From contig CAVZSO010000013.1 of assembly GCA_963777975.1 (NCBI GenBank), positions 186,001-250,000 of the forward strand: a DNA stretch of 64,000 bases, written 5' to 3'. The notes under the pieces are model-generated. The model made no database searches. It saw nothing but the letters and a program-made list of their open reading frames with translations, and was not told the DNA's origin. Shown piece by piece: positions 1-8,275 of this stretch. Within the stretch, counting starts at the first letter, position 1; every line of letters begins with the position of its first letter. Origin of the DNA: CSP1-4 sp963777975 (lineage in GTDB: Bacteria > Chloroflexota > Limnocylindria > Limnocylindrales > CSP1-4). The translations under genes and the position numbers were made by a program.

Positions 1-2
1 CC

Positions 3-491
3 GACCCGGTCAGCGCGGCACGACGCATGCAGGTCGCGGCCGAGTCGCCGGACGCCGCGCCAGCGTCGCTGCTCGACGCTGCACCGATCGGCATCCGGAT
101 GGCGTACCGGGCCGATGAGGCGACGGCGCTGCACGCACTCGTCGAGCGCTACCTGAGCGTCGCCGAGCGAACCACGGGACCGGTCCGCCGGCTCGAGCGC
201 CGCTGGTTCAGCGCCCTGCTCGAGGCGCCAGACGTCGCGCTGGCCCAGATCAAGGAGGTCGCAGCCGGCTTCGAGGCGATCGCGTTCCCGGGCCAGGCGG
301 CAGACGCTTGGGCCGACGCAGCCTGGGTCGCTGCGCGGCTCGAGGATGCCGAGGAGGCCGCCGCGCTCGCGGCCAAGGCTCGCGCCCTGTACGCCGCATG
401 CTCCGGTGTGCCCATGCTTGGTGATATGCCGGCTGGCGTCGATCCCGGCCTCGCGACCGACCTCACGCCGGCGACTCCGGTCAGCGCCTGA
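3..491 (+). CDS. C-terminal part of an alpha-helical (TPR-like) protein, cut by the window edge
   Basis: The frame is open from the first bases of the window to a TGA at 489-491, so the 5' end is missing and the ATG at 27 need not be the start. The visible ~160 residues are rich in Ala, Glu and Leu and look like amphipathic helix pairs, for example ADAAWVAARLEDAEEAAALA. This resembles the helical repeat tail of large ATPase-type regulators or class III cyclases, but no catalytic motif is visible, so that is a guess. It ends 3 nt before tatD and is probably co-transcribed with it. Confidence 0.5.
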   Translation, partial: DPVSAARRMQVAAESPDAAPASLLDAAPIGIRMAYRADEATALHALVERYLSVAERTTGPVRRLERRWFSALLEAPDVALAQIKEVAAGFEAIAFPGQAADAWADAAWVAARLEDAEEAAALAAKARALYAACSGVPMLGDMPAGVDPGLATDLTPATPVSA

Positions 492-494
492 GCC

Positions 495-1322
495 GTGCGG
501 CTCGTCGACTCGCACGGCCACGTCCAGGCCGAAGCCTTCGCATCCGACGCCGACGAGGTCATCGTCGCCGCCCAGCTGGCCGGCGTCGAGCGGATCCTGG
601 TGCCGGGCTGGGACCACGCGTCGAGCGAGGCCTCTATGACGCTCGCTCGCCGTTTCGACGATCTCGACGCCTCGGTCGGCGTCCATCCGCACGCGGCCGC
701 AGAGGTCGGCGACGAGGCATGGACCTCGATGGTGGCTCTGGCTTCGGACCCCGTCGTCGTGGCCGTCGGGGAGACCGGCCTCGACTATGACCGCGCCTTC
801 GCCCCGCGCGCGACACAGCTGACCAACCTGCGCCGCAACCTCCGCCTCGCCTTCGAGACCGGCAAGCCGGCCATCCTTCACTGCCGCTCCCGTGCGGGCG
901 AGCGTGATGCGCAAGACGAGCTCCTGGCCGAGTTGCGTGCTGCCGGTGTCGGCGGCTCAGCGTGGGGCACCGTCTTCGGCGAGCGTCCGGCGGCGCTCCT
1001 CCATTCCTTCTCGGGCCCGGTCGACTATGCGGAGTCGGCCCTCGAGATGGGCCTCGCCATCAGCTTCAGCGGCCTCGTCTTCCGGGCTGGGGAGGAGGCC
1101 AGCTCGGTCGTCGCCCACCTCGTGCCCGACGATCGGGTCCTCGTCGAGACGGATTCGCCGTACCTCCCACCGCCCGGCGCCCCGCGGCGGCGCAACGAGC
1201 CGCTGTGGGTCGAGGTCACCGCCCGGTGGCTGGCCGAGTGGCGAAAGGCCGACCCGGAGTCGCTTGGCGATCAGCTGGTCGCCAACTACGACGCGATCTT
1301 CCGTTCGCGATCGATCGTCTGA
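495..1322 (+). CDS. tatD: TatD-family metal-dependent hydrolase (DNase-like)
   Basis: This is a 275-residue TIM-barrel amidohydrolase-type nuclease. The TatD family removes nucleotides from DNA 3' ends and has roles in repair. Metal ligands are visible in order: the N-terminal HxH as DSHGH, the Glu of GETGLDYDR, the His of ILHCRSR, the His of LLHSFSG and the Asp of VETDSPYLPP. Length is normal for the family. The start is GTG at 495, only 3 nt after the previous stop, which suggests translational coupling. The physiological substrate cannot be told from sequence. Confidence 0.9.
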   Translation: MRLVDSHGHVQAEAFASDADEVIVAAQLAGVERILVPGWDHASSEASMTLARRFDDLDASVGVHPHAAAEVGDEAWTSMVALASDPVVVAVGETGLDYDRAFAPRATQLTNLRRNLRLAFETGKPAILHCRSRAGERDAQDELLAELRAAGVGGSAWGTVFGERPAALLHSFSGPVDYAESALEMGLAISFSGLVFRAGEEASSVVAHLVPDDRVLVETDSPYLPPPGAPRRRNEPLWVEVTARWLAEWRKADPESLGDQLVANYDAIFRSRSIV

Positions 1323-1370
1323 CCCTCGCCGCGCAGCGACCTGTTCGCGGTCGGCGCTCGAGCTCGGCCG

Positions 1371-2136
1371 TCAGCTAGCGCTGAATCGGGCGCGCAGAAG
1401 GTCGCTGCCTTCCGCGTCGGTTAGCCGGTAGGCCCAGCCGTCGCCGTCCGGCCACGTGGCGCCCTGCAGCGCCGCTCCAGGCTCCGCGGCCCGTTGATAC
1501 TCGAGCACGTATCGACGCGGTCGAGCGCCGAGCACCTCGACGGCGCCGGCTTCGGCCAGGGATTCCTCGAGGTAGTCGACGTAGGCCGCGTTGTTGACGT
1601 GCGCCAGGGGATCGACCTCCGATCGTCTGACATGGAACGTTCGAAGGTGCGCGCTGGGCGGCGTGGCCGCTAGCGGAACGCGCGCAGGCTCGAAGGTCGA
1701 GGGCACGGCCGGGAAGGCGTCCTCGAAGTCGGGCGGGATGCGGACCGGCACGAGGCCGGGACCGGTCAGCAGCCAGTCGGTGTCGACCGTGGCTACCAGC
1801 GCGCCGGCCTGATCGATGACCTCGCCATGTCGCCGGGCGAGGACGCGGCGCATGCCGAGGACCTCGGTCGTCACGGTCAGCGATGTGCCGGCCAGGCTCG
1901 GCCCGAGGATGTCCAGCGTCAGGCAGCGCACCACCCAGGTCAGGCCGCGCCCGAGGTACCAGGCGCGGTCGAAGCCGGCGAGATCGGAATGCACCCAGGC
2001 CGCATCCTGGGCGTAGCGCAGGAACGCCGAAGCGCGGATCTCGCCGTCCGGCTGGCACTCCTCGAAGCGCACCCGGATGGGACGTCTCGATCTTGCGCGG
2101 CACGCTCACGAGGTCGAGTCTATGCGGTGCGGCCAT
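1371..2136 (-). CDS. Acyl-ACP/acyl-CoA thioesterase, double hotdog fold
   Basis: The clean frame starts at a GTG at 2072 and gives 233 residues with two hotdog repeats. The first contains RASAFLRYAQDAAWVHSD, the second FHVRRSEVDPLAHVNNAAYV. This arrangement is typical of bacterial FatA/FatB-like thioesterases that release fatty acids from acyl carrier protein. A neighbouring frame from an ATG at 2136 (MAAPHRLDLVSVPRKIETS) joins smoothly near 2080 to PIRVRFEECQPDGE, so the native N-terminus probably begins there and one base is misplaced. The gene is convergent with tatD and divergent from the FG-GAP protein. Chain-length preference is unknown. Confidence 0.7.
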
Positions 2137-2238
2137 GGTTCCGGTCCGGTATCGTGGGTGCAACGCCCTGACCCCCTCGACCGTCTCGTATCTGGCGGTC
2201 GCGATGGACCTGCCGAGTGGCGACGAGCGGAGGCACCG

Positions 2239-3775
2239 ATGCACTCGAAGGCGACGACCTCGTTGGTCGGGATGACGCTGGTCGGCATGCTGCTCTTCCC
2301 GACATCGACGAACGCGGTTTCCGCGCCCGCCATGCCCTCGACTTCAACGGCGACGGATACGCTGACCTCGCTGTCGGGGTGCCGGGGGAGAAGGTGAGCG
2401 GGCACTGGGGCGCCGGAGCCGTGAATGTCATTTACGGATCCCCCGGCGGCCTGACCGCTGACGGGGATCAGCTCTGGAGCCAGGACAGCCCCGGGATCAA
2501 GGGTGTCAGCCAAGGGACGGCTCATCGGGTCCCTATGACCAATTCGGCAGCTCCGCTGGCATCAGGGGACTTCGACCGGCGATGGCTTCGCCGACCTCGC
2601 CATCGCGGTCCCCAACGACAAGGTGGGCGCGGCTGGGGTTCGCGCTGGATCCGTCAACGTGCTGTACGGCTCGGCGGCCGGCCTGACGGCCACCGGCGAT
2701 CAGCTCTGGTCGCAGGCGAACCTGCCGGGGACGCCTGAACGGCTCGACCGTTTCGGCGTCGAGTCTCGTTGCCGGTGACTTCGACGGCGATGGCTACTGG
2801 GACCTCGCGATCGGGGTCCCAGGTGACGCCGCGATGATCCAGGTGCTCTGATGGGACGGTTGCCGGACTGACCGGCGCTGGGACCACGACCGTCACGGTC
2901 GGGTGGATCGGGACCCCTGGCGTCACCGGCGGCGGATTGGGACCGCTGACAGTGGGCGATCTGAATGGCGATGCGTACGCCGATCTCGTCGTCGGCGGGC
3001 ACGACTCGGTCCTTGGCGCCTTCGTGGGCGTCCTGTTCGGCGGGTCCAGCCGGTCCGACCGGGGCCGGGAGCCAGGTCTGGCGAGAGGACGACCCGGCCC
3101 TCGTCTACGAGCGCCGGCTTGGCGATGCATTCGGCACCGCCGCCGTCGTCGGTGACTTCGACCTGGATAGCTACGGCGATCTCGCCATCGGTGTCAGCAA
3201 CACGTACGACGAGGATTCCGCCGGCCAGGCAGGGAAGGTCTTGGTCCTCTACGGCACGGCCAGCGGCCCTGCCGTTGATCGTCAACAGGCCTGGCACGAG
3301 CTCTGGTCGTCCGGAGCGGACGAGTACTTCGGCGACTGCTTCGGTTGCGACCTTGCGGTCGGCGACCTCGATGGCGATGGCACCGACGATCTTGCCATCG
3401 GTGCGCAGACGGAGGGCTACAAGGAGGGTGCCGTTGATGGTCCTCTACGGGAGCAGCCCGGATGGCTTGAGCGACGCGGGCTGGCAGTTGTGGTGGCAGG
3501 ACAGCCCCGGCGTGCCGGGTACGTCCGAGGCCGAGGACAACTTCAGCTACAGTCTTGCCATCGCGGACTGGGGTCGTTCGAGCCACGACGACCTGGCGAT
3601 CGGGGTGCCCGGCGAGGGCACCGGCGGCACCGCCTACGTCGGGCGGGTCGTCGTCATGTATGGGAGTCCGGGCGGCCTGTCGATAGCCGGCATCCAGACC
3701 TGGGGGCAGAACAGCCCGGGCATCAAAGGAGTCGCGGGCTTCGACGATTCCTTCGGATGGAGCCTCACGCGTTAG
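2239..3775 (+). CDS. Secreted FG-GAP (integrin-alpha-like) repeat protein, frame broken several times
   Basis: An N-terminal signal peptide (ATG 2239, MTLVGMLLFPTSTNA region) is followed, in alternating frames, by at least six FG-GAP blades. Each has a calcium-loop-like DFNGDGYADLAVGVPGE motif and then a VNVIYGSPGGL strand. Repeats are recognisable near 2340-2500, 2590-2700, 2770-2830, 2950-3050, 3150-3290, 3350-3440 and 3580-3770. The frame shifts roughly at 2330, 2575, 2750, 2850, 3050 and 3440. The product would be a secreted beta-propeller, probably in adhesion or surface binding. It could be a true pseudogene, but undamaged repeats in every segment and similar breaks in essential neighbours favour sequence errors. 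Confidence 0.65.
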
Positions 3776-3824
3776 GCGGACCGCACCGTCTGACTGGTCA
3801 CGCTCGCCCTCGCCACGGCGTGGC

Positions 3825-3858
3825 CCTTCATCGGCTTAGGTGCCTTCATCGGCTTAGG
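3825..3858. repeat. 16-bp tandem direct repeat upstream of groES
   Basis: The sequence CCTTCATCGGCTTAGG occurs at 3825-3840 and again at 3843-3858, immediately upstream of the groESL -35 box. The period is 18 bp. It could be a regulator site or a chance duplication; nothing else supports either. Confidence 0.6.
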
Positions 3859-3859
3859 C

Positions 3860-3889
3860 TTGACACGCGCGCGACGACTCGGCTAGTCT
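3860..3889 (+). promoter_or_regulatory. Sigma-70-type promoter of groESL
   Basis: A perfect -35 box TTGACA lies at 3860-3865. A -10-like TAGTCT lies at 3884-3889 with an 18-nt spacer. The CIRCE operator begins two bases after the -10, so the transcription start falls within it. The predicted leader to groES is about 155 nt. Confidence 0.75.
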
Positions 3890-3890
3890 G

Positions 3891-3917
3891 TTAGCACTCT
3901 CACCCCGAGAGTGCTAA
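3891..3917. promoter_or_regulatory. CIRCE operator (HrcA binding site)
   Basis: TTAGCACTC at 3891-3899 and GAGTGCTAA at 3909-3917 form a perfect 9-bp inverted repeat with a 9-nt spacer, matching the CIRCE consensus exactly. It overlaps the groESL transcription start, so repression by HrcA under non-stress conditions is expected. No hrcA gene is in the window. Confidence 0.97.
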
Positions 3918-4049
3918 TCAAGCCAAGACCGGTCGACCGACCAGATCCGGGACAGGGGTGGCGGAACGCCACCGGCGACGCCGTCAGGCGATGCGCAGGG
4001 GTCCGATCCGGCGGTACCGGTCACTCAGCACCACCAGGAGGGTACCGCG

Positions 4050-4370
4050 TTGGCGACCGCCACTGCGACGAAGTCCGCGACCAAGCTCAAGCCTCTCGGC
4101 GACCGCGTCGTCATCAAGCCCACCGCCCGCGAGGAGATGACCAAGAGCGGCATCGTCCTCCCGGACACGGCCAAGGAGAAGCCGCAGGAAGGCACCATCC
4201 TGGCTGTCGGCCCGGGCCGCACCCTCGATGACGGCAAGCGTGAGTCGATGGACGTCAAGGAGGGCCAGAAGGTCCTCTACGCCAAGTACGCCGGCACCGA
4301 GTTCAAGGTCGAAGGCGATGACCTGCTCATCGTCAGCCAGAAGGACATCCTCGCCGTCGTCGAGGACTGA
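4050..4370 (+). CDS. groES: Co-chaperonin GroES
   Basis: This 106-residue Hsp10 caps the GroEL cylinder. The core LKPLGDRVVIKPTAREEMTK and the mobile-loop region SGIVLPDTAKEKPQEG are intact, followed by VGPGRTLDDGKR and the C-terminal VEGDDLLIVSQKDILAVVE. The start is TTG at 4050, set by AGGAGG at 4036-4041 eight nt upstream. An N-terminal extension (ATATATKSATK) adds about ten residues to the usual length. It is first in the groES-groEL operon behind the CIRCE promoter. Confidence 0.97.
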   Translation: MATATATKSATKLKPLGDRVVIKPTAREEMTKSGIVLPDTAKEKPQEGTILAVGPGRTLDDGKRESMDVKEGQKVLYAKYAGTEFKVEGDDLLIVSQKDILAVVED

Positions 4371-4452
4371 CCGGACCTGCGGGTCCCAACCATCGAGACA
4401 GCCGGCGCCGTAGAGGTCCGGCCGAACGCTTCCCCAGGAGGGATCACCGATC

Positions 4453-6078
4453 GTGGCAAAGCAGCTCATCTTCGACGAGACCGCTCGTCGTTCGCTCAAG
4501 CGCGGTGTCGACCGCCTCGCCGACGCTGTCAAGGTCACGCTGGGGCCCAAGGGCCGCAACGTCGTCCTCGACAAGAAGTTCGGCGCCCCGACCATCACCA
4601 ATGACGGCGTGACCATCGCCCGTGAGATCGAGCTCGACGAGCCGTTCGAGAACATGGGCGCGCAGCTCCTCAAGGAGGTCGCGACCAAGACCGACGACGT
4701 CGCCGGCGATGGCACCACCACCGCCGTCGTGCTCGGCCAGGCGATCATCGCCGAGGGCCTCAAGAACGTCACCGCCGGCGCCAACCCGATGATCGTCAAG
4801 CGCGGCCTGGAGAAGGGCGTCGACGCCATCGTGGAGCGGCTCAAGGAGCACGCTCGACCCGTCGAGAACAGCGCCGACATCGCCAACGTGGCCGCCATCA
4901 GCGCCGCCGACCCCGCCGTCGGCGAGCTCATCGCCGAGGTCATGGACAAGGTCGGCAAGGACGGCGTCATCACCGTCGAGGAAGGCCAGTCGCTGGGCCT
5001 CGACAAGGATTACACCGACGGCATGCAGTTCGACCGGGGCTACATCTCGGCCTACTTCGTGACCAATGCCGACCGCATGGAGGCTGCGCTGGAGAACCCG
5101 GCCATCCTCATCACCGACAAGAAGATCTCGAGCATCCAGGACCTCCTGCCGGCGCTCGAGAAGGCCGTCCAGCTGGGCCGCCCGATCTTCATCGTGGCCG
5201 AGGACATCGACGGCGAAGCGCTGGCGACCCTCGTCGTCAACAAGCTCCGCGGCACCGTCTCGGTGCTGGCCGTCAAGGCCCCGGGCTTCGGTGATCGGCG
5301 CAAGGAGATGCTCCGCGACATCGCCATCCTGACCGGCGCCAACGTCATCAGCGAGGAAGTCGGCCGCAAGCTCGACGGCGTCACCGCCGAGGACTTCGGC
5401 TCCGCTCGCCGCATCACCGCGACGAAGGACGACACGACCATCGTCGACGGCGGCGGCAGCGCCGACGACATCAAGGGCCGCATGACGCAGATCAAGGCGC
5501 AGATCGAGGAGACGACCTCGGACTACGACAAGGAGAAGCTCCAGGAGCGCCTGGCCAAGCTGGCCGGTGGCGTCGCCGTCATCAAGGTCGGCGCGGCCAC
5601 CGAGGTCGAGCTCAAGGAGAAGAAGCACCGCATCGAGGATGCCCTCCAGACGACCCGTGCGGCCGTCGAGGAAGGCCTCGTCGCCGGCGGCGGCACCGCG
5701 CTTCTGCAGGCCATCCCGGCGCTCGACGCGCTGACGCTCGACGGCGATGAGGCGATCGGCATCTCGATCCTTCGTCGCGCACTCGAGGCGCCCGTGCGCC
5801 AGATCGCCGAGAACTCGGGTCAGGAAGGGTCGGTCATCGTGGCCGCCGTTCGCGACCTGCCGACCGGCCAGGGCTTCGACGCCCTGAAGGGCGAGTACGG
5901 GGACATGTTCGAGAAGGGCATCGTGGACGCCGTCAAGGTGACCCGCTCGGCCCTCCAGAACGCGGCCTCGATCGCGGCCATGGTCCTGACCACGGAGACG
6001 CTGGTCACCGACCTGCCGGAGAAGGAGAAGGCCATGGCCGGGGGCAATCACGGCCACGGCGGGGACATGGACTTCTAG
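4453..6078 (+). CDS. groEL: Chaperonin GroEL
   Basis: This 541-residue Hsp60 ATPase forms the double-ring folding chamber. The ATP-binding LGPKGRNVVLDKKFGAP and the DVAGDGTTTAVVL segment with catalytic Asp (about residues 82-94) are intact, as is VAGGGTALL in the second equatorial part. The tail reads GGNHGHGGDMDF instead of a long GGM repeat. GTG at 4453 is preceded by AGGAGG at 4436-4441. It lies 82 nt after groES in the same CIRCE-controlled operon and ends at a strong hairpin. Confidence 0.98.
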   Translation: MAKQLIFDETARRSLKRGVDRLADAVKVTLGPKGRNVVLDKKFGAPTITNDGVTIAREIELDEPFENMGAQLLKEVATKTDDVAGDGTTTAVVLGQAIIAEGLKNVTAGANPMIVKRGLEKGVDAIVERLKEHARPVENSADIANVAAISAADPAVGELIAEVMDKVGKDGVITVEEGQSLGLDKDYTDGMQFDRGYISAYFVTNADRMEAALENPAILITDKKISSIQDLLPALEKAVQLGRPIFIVAEDIDGEALATLVVNKLRGTVSVLAVKAPGFGDRRKEMLRDIAILTGANVISEEVGRKLDGVTAEDFGSARRITATKDDTTIVDGGGSADDIKGRMTQIKAQIEETTSDYDKEKLQERLAKLAGGVAVIKVGAATEVELKEKKHRIEDALQTTRAAVEEGLVAGGGTALLQAIPALDALTLDGDEAIGISILRRALEAPVRQIAENSGQEGSVIVAAVRDLPTGQGFDALKGEYGDMFEKGIVDAVKVTRSALQNAASIAAMVLTTETLVTDLPEKEKAMAGGNHGHGGDMDF

Positions 6079-6100
6079 TCCCACAGCCTCGCGATACCAC

Positions 6101-6128
6101 GAGCCCGGACCCGCCAGGGTCCGGGCTC
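6101..6128 (+). terminator. Rho-independent terminator of groESL
   Basis: Perfect 12-bp inverted repeat GAGCCCGGACCC / GGGTCCGGGCTC with a GCCA loop, followed by TTCGATTC. It lies 22 nt after the groEL stop. Confidence 0.85.
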
Positions 6129-6164
6129 TTCGATTCTCCGGCTGTCGCGCACGACCGACTGTCC

Positions 6165-6170
6165 TATAGT
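6165..6170 (+). promoter_or_regulatory. -10 box of a leaderless transcript (VOC gene)
   Basis: TATAGT ends seven nt before the ATG at 6178 and no Shine-Dalgarno sequence lies between, so transcription should begin at or next to the start codon. Confidence 0.6.
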
Positions 6171-6177
6171 CGACCGC

Positions 6178-6531
6178 ATGCTTCGTGTCGGCTCGATCGT
6201 GTTGCGCGTCGACGACCTCGAGCGCCAGGCCGCTTTCTGGACCGCGGCGCTCGATTACGTGCGGCGCGAGGAGACGAGCGACGACTTCATGCTGTTGCGC
6301 CCGCGCGATGGCGTAGGTCCGAACGTCTCGCTCGACCGCGTCCGTTCGAACCTCCAGATCCCGCCTCGCATCCACCTCGACCTGTACGCCCAAGACCAGG
6401 CGGCGGAGGTCCGGCGTTTGGTCGCGCTGGGCGCGACAGAGGTGCACTGGGACAAGCGGCCGCCGGACGCCGACTACGTCATCCTCGCGGACCCGGAAGG
6501 CAACCGGTTCTGCGTCGTGGACGCAGGCTAG
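6178..6531 (+). CDS. VOC-superfamily (glyoxalase/bleomycin-resistance fold) protein
   Basis: The 117-residue protein has the paired beta-alpha-beta-beta-beta modules of the vicinal oxygen chelate fold: SIVLRVDDLERQAAFWTAAL at the N-terminus and ILADPEGNRFCVVD at the C-terminus. Metal-ligand positions are only partly conserved, with a clear HLDLYA histidine in the middle, so the reaction cannot be assigned. Many such small VOC proteins are lyases, dioxygenases or binding proteins. The gene stands alone after the groESL terminator. Confidence 0.8.
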   Translation: MLRVGSIVLRVDDLERQAAFWTAALDYVRREETSDDFMLLRPRDGVGPNVSLDRVRSNLQIPPRIHLDLYAQDQAAEVRRLVALGATEVHWDKRPPDADYVILADPEGNRFCVVDAG

Positions 6532-6569
6532 GGAGCGCCGATATCGGCATCATCGGTCAGCCAGACGAG

Positions 6570-7235
6570 GTGGTCAGGACCGCCGACGGCGCCGTCATCG
6601 AGGGCGAGACGCGCTGGCCGATGGCCGTCGCCGTCCTTGTCCTGATGGGGTTCGCGCTGGTCTCGCCGCCGCATCTCTCGTTCCTGCCCGGATGGGTCCT
6701 GGCCGCGGTCGAAGGCGTCCTCCTCCTGGCCCTCATCGTCGGCGACCCCGGTCGCATCGACCGACAGACGCCGTGGTTGCATCGGACATCGGTCGCGCTC
6801 GTGATCGTCATCCTCGTCAGCACCCTCGCCTCGACGGCACTGCTCATCTACGATCTCGTCATCGGGTCGAGCGCGACGAGCCAGGCGGGACCGCTCCTGT
6901 TGGCCGGCGCCAGGGTCTGGCTCGGCAACAACGTCGCCTTCGCGCTGCTCTACTGGGAGTTCGACGGCGGCGGCCCCACGGCTCGGCTGCGAGGCCTACC
7001 GACCTATCCGGCGCTGGCGTTTCCGCAGCTGATGAACCCCGAGCTGGCGCCGCCGACCTGGCGCCCACACTTCATCGACTACCTGTACGTCGCCTTCACG
7101 ACCGCCAACGCCTTCAGCCCGACCGACACCATGCCCATGGTCTCCTGGACGAAGCTGGCCATGGGCTCTCAGGCGCTCATCTCGTTCGCCGTCATCGGCA
7201 TCGTCTTCGCTCGGGCCATCAACGCCTTCACGTAG
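6570..7235 (+). CDS. Multi-pass membrane protein, DUF1345-like
   Basis: The 221-residue protein starts at GTG 6570 and has about five hydrophobic segments, for example AVAVLVLMGFALVSPP, VEGVLLLALIVGD, VALVIVILVSTLASTALLIY and LISFAVIGIVFARAINAF. The C-terminal YLYVAFTTANAFSPTD followed by a last helix recalls the pore-like region of DUF1345 and two-TM channel-like proteins. No selectivity-filter sequence is present, so a channel role is unproven. It lies 38 nt after the VOC gene on the same strand. Confidence 0.65.
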   Translation: MVRTADGAVIEGETRWPMAVAVLVLMGFALVSPPHLSFLPGWVLAAVEGVLLLALIVGDPGRIDRQTPWLHRTSVALVIVILVSTLASTALLIYDLVIGSSATSQAGPLLLAGARVWLGNNVAFALLYWEFDGGGPTARLRGLPTYPALAFPQLMNPELAPPTWRPHFIDYLYVAFTTANAFSPTDTMPMVSWTKLAMGSQALISFAVIGIVFARAINAFT

Positions 7236-7255
7236 GCCGGCCACCGGGACCGCGA

Positions 7256-8107
7256 TCACACGACGAGCCGAAACACCTGCCGCTCGCCGGCGAGGCCTTT
7301 GAGCTCGTGTCGGCCGGCGTCCTCGAACGACAGCCCGGATCCTTCGACGAGCGCCAGGGTCGTGTCGGAGATGAAGACCTCATCGGGGCCGGCGAGCGAC
7401 AGCACGCGCGCCGCGGCGTGGACGGCGACGCCTCGGACGTTGCCGGCGATCGATTCGATCTCGCCAGTGTGGATGCCGACCCGGATCCGAACCCCTGACG
7501 CCTGCGTGGCACGGACCATCGCGGCCCCGCAGCGGACAGCCCGCGTCGCGCCGTCGAAGACCACCAGGAACCCATCGCCGGTCGTGGTCACCTCACGACC
7601 TCGGTACGTATTGATGACCTCGCGCATGAGCGCGTTGTGGGCAAGCAGTAGGTCACGCCATGCTGCGTCGCCGATGTGCGCCAGCGTCGCGGTCGAGTCG
7701 ACGATGTCGGTGAAGAGGACGGTCGCCAGAACGCGATCGTCCGGCCCTTCGGCAGGCACACCGACGACCCGCGAGCTCGCCCACTCGACGGTCACGAATG
7801 GCTCGTCGCCGACGACCCAGGCATCGTGGCCGGGCGGGATCTCGTAGGCGGCGCCGGCGGCGATCGTCAGTGTCTCGCCTGCGTCCGTCTTGACCTCGAG
7901 CGCACCGGCGATGGCGTAGCCGATGTGGTGGTTCTCACAGGACGCGGTGCCGGCGATCGGCTGCAGGTGGGTCGACCAGCGCCAGCCAGGCCGCCACTCC
8001 GCGAGCCCGACGGCGGCCTCGTCGAGGAACACCACGCGGGCGCTTGCCTCAGGCAGCGATCGCGTCTCGTCCGGGTTCTCGAAGCTCTTGGACTGCAGTC
8101 GAGGCAC
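7256..8107 (-). CDS. Cupin domain fused to a class III nucleotidyl cyclase
   Basis: The 283-residue protein combines two domains. Residues ~1-115 form a small cupin barrel (ENHHIGYAIAGALEVKTDAG, then IPPGHDAWVVGDEPF). Residues ~125-283 are a class III adenylate/guanylate cyclase domain. Metal-binding aspartates are in LFTDIVDSTATL and TTGDGFLVVF, and the IRVGIHTGEI strand is intact. The usual substrate Asn-Ala-Ala-Arg motif reads VAVHAAARV, so specificity is uncertain. The cupin may sense a small ligand and control cyclase output. It is convergent with the upstream membrane gene and divergent from pcrA. Confidence 0.85.
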   Translation of the reverse strand: MPRLQSKSFENPDETRSLPEASARVVFLDEAAVGLAEWRPGWRWSTHLQPIAGTASCENHHIGYAIAGALEVKTDAGETLTIAAGAAYEIPPGHDAWVVGDEPFVTVEWASSRVVGVPAEGPDDRVLATVLFTDIVDSTATLAHIGDAAWRDLLLAHNALMREVINTYRGREVTTTGDGFLVVFDGATRAVRCGAAMVRATQASGVRIRVGIHTGEIESIAGNVRGVAVHAAARVLSLAGPDEVFISDTTLALVEGSGLSFEDAGRHELKGLAGERQVFRLVV

Positions 8108-8266
8108 CCATCACCTCCCGCTTTGCCGCCGGGACACGAAGTCGGCCGGCCCGGTCGTCCCTCCGAGCAGTATCGCGTGAGGCGGCCTTCGGTGTCTCGT
8201 GGATCATCGCCCCAGCTCCTCGGATCCAGGGACGGGCAGGAGAAGGCCGAGGCAAGGTCCGACCGC

Positions 8267-8272
8267 TAGAAT
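8267..8272 (+). promoter_or_regulatory. -10 box of pcrA
   Basis: TAGAAT lies three nt before GTG 8276 and six nt before an adjacent in-frame GTG at 8279. The spacing makes 8279 a likely leaderless start. The other strand carries the divergent cyclase gene 160 bp away. Confidence 0.6.
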
Positions 8273-8275
8273 CCC

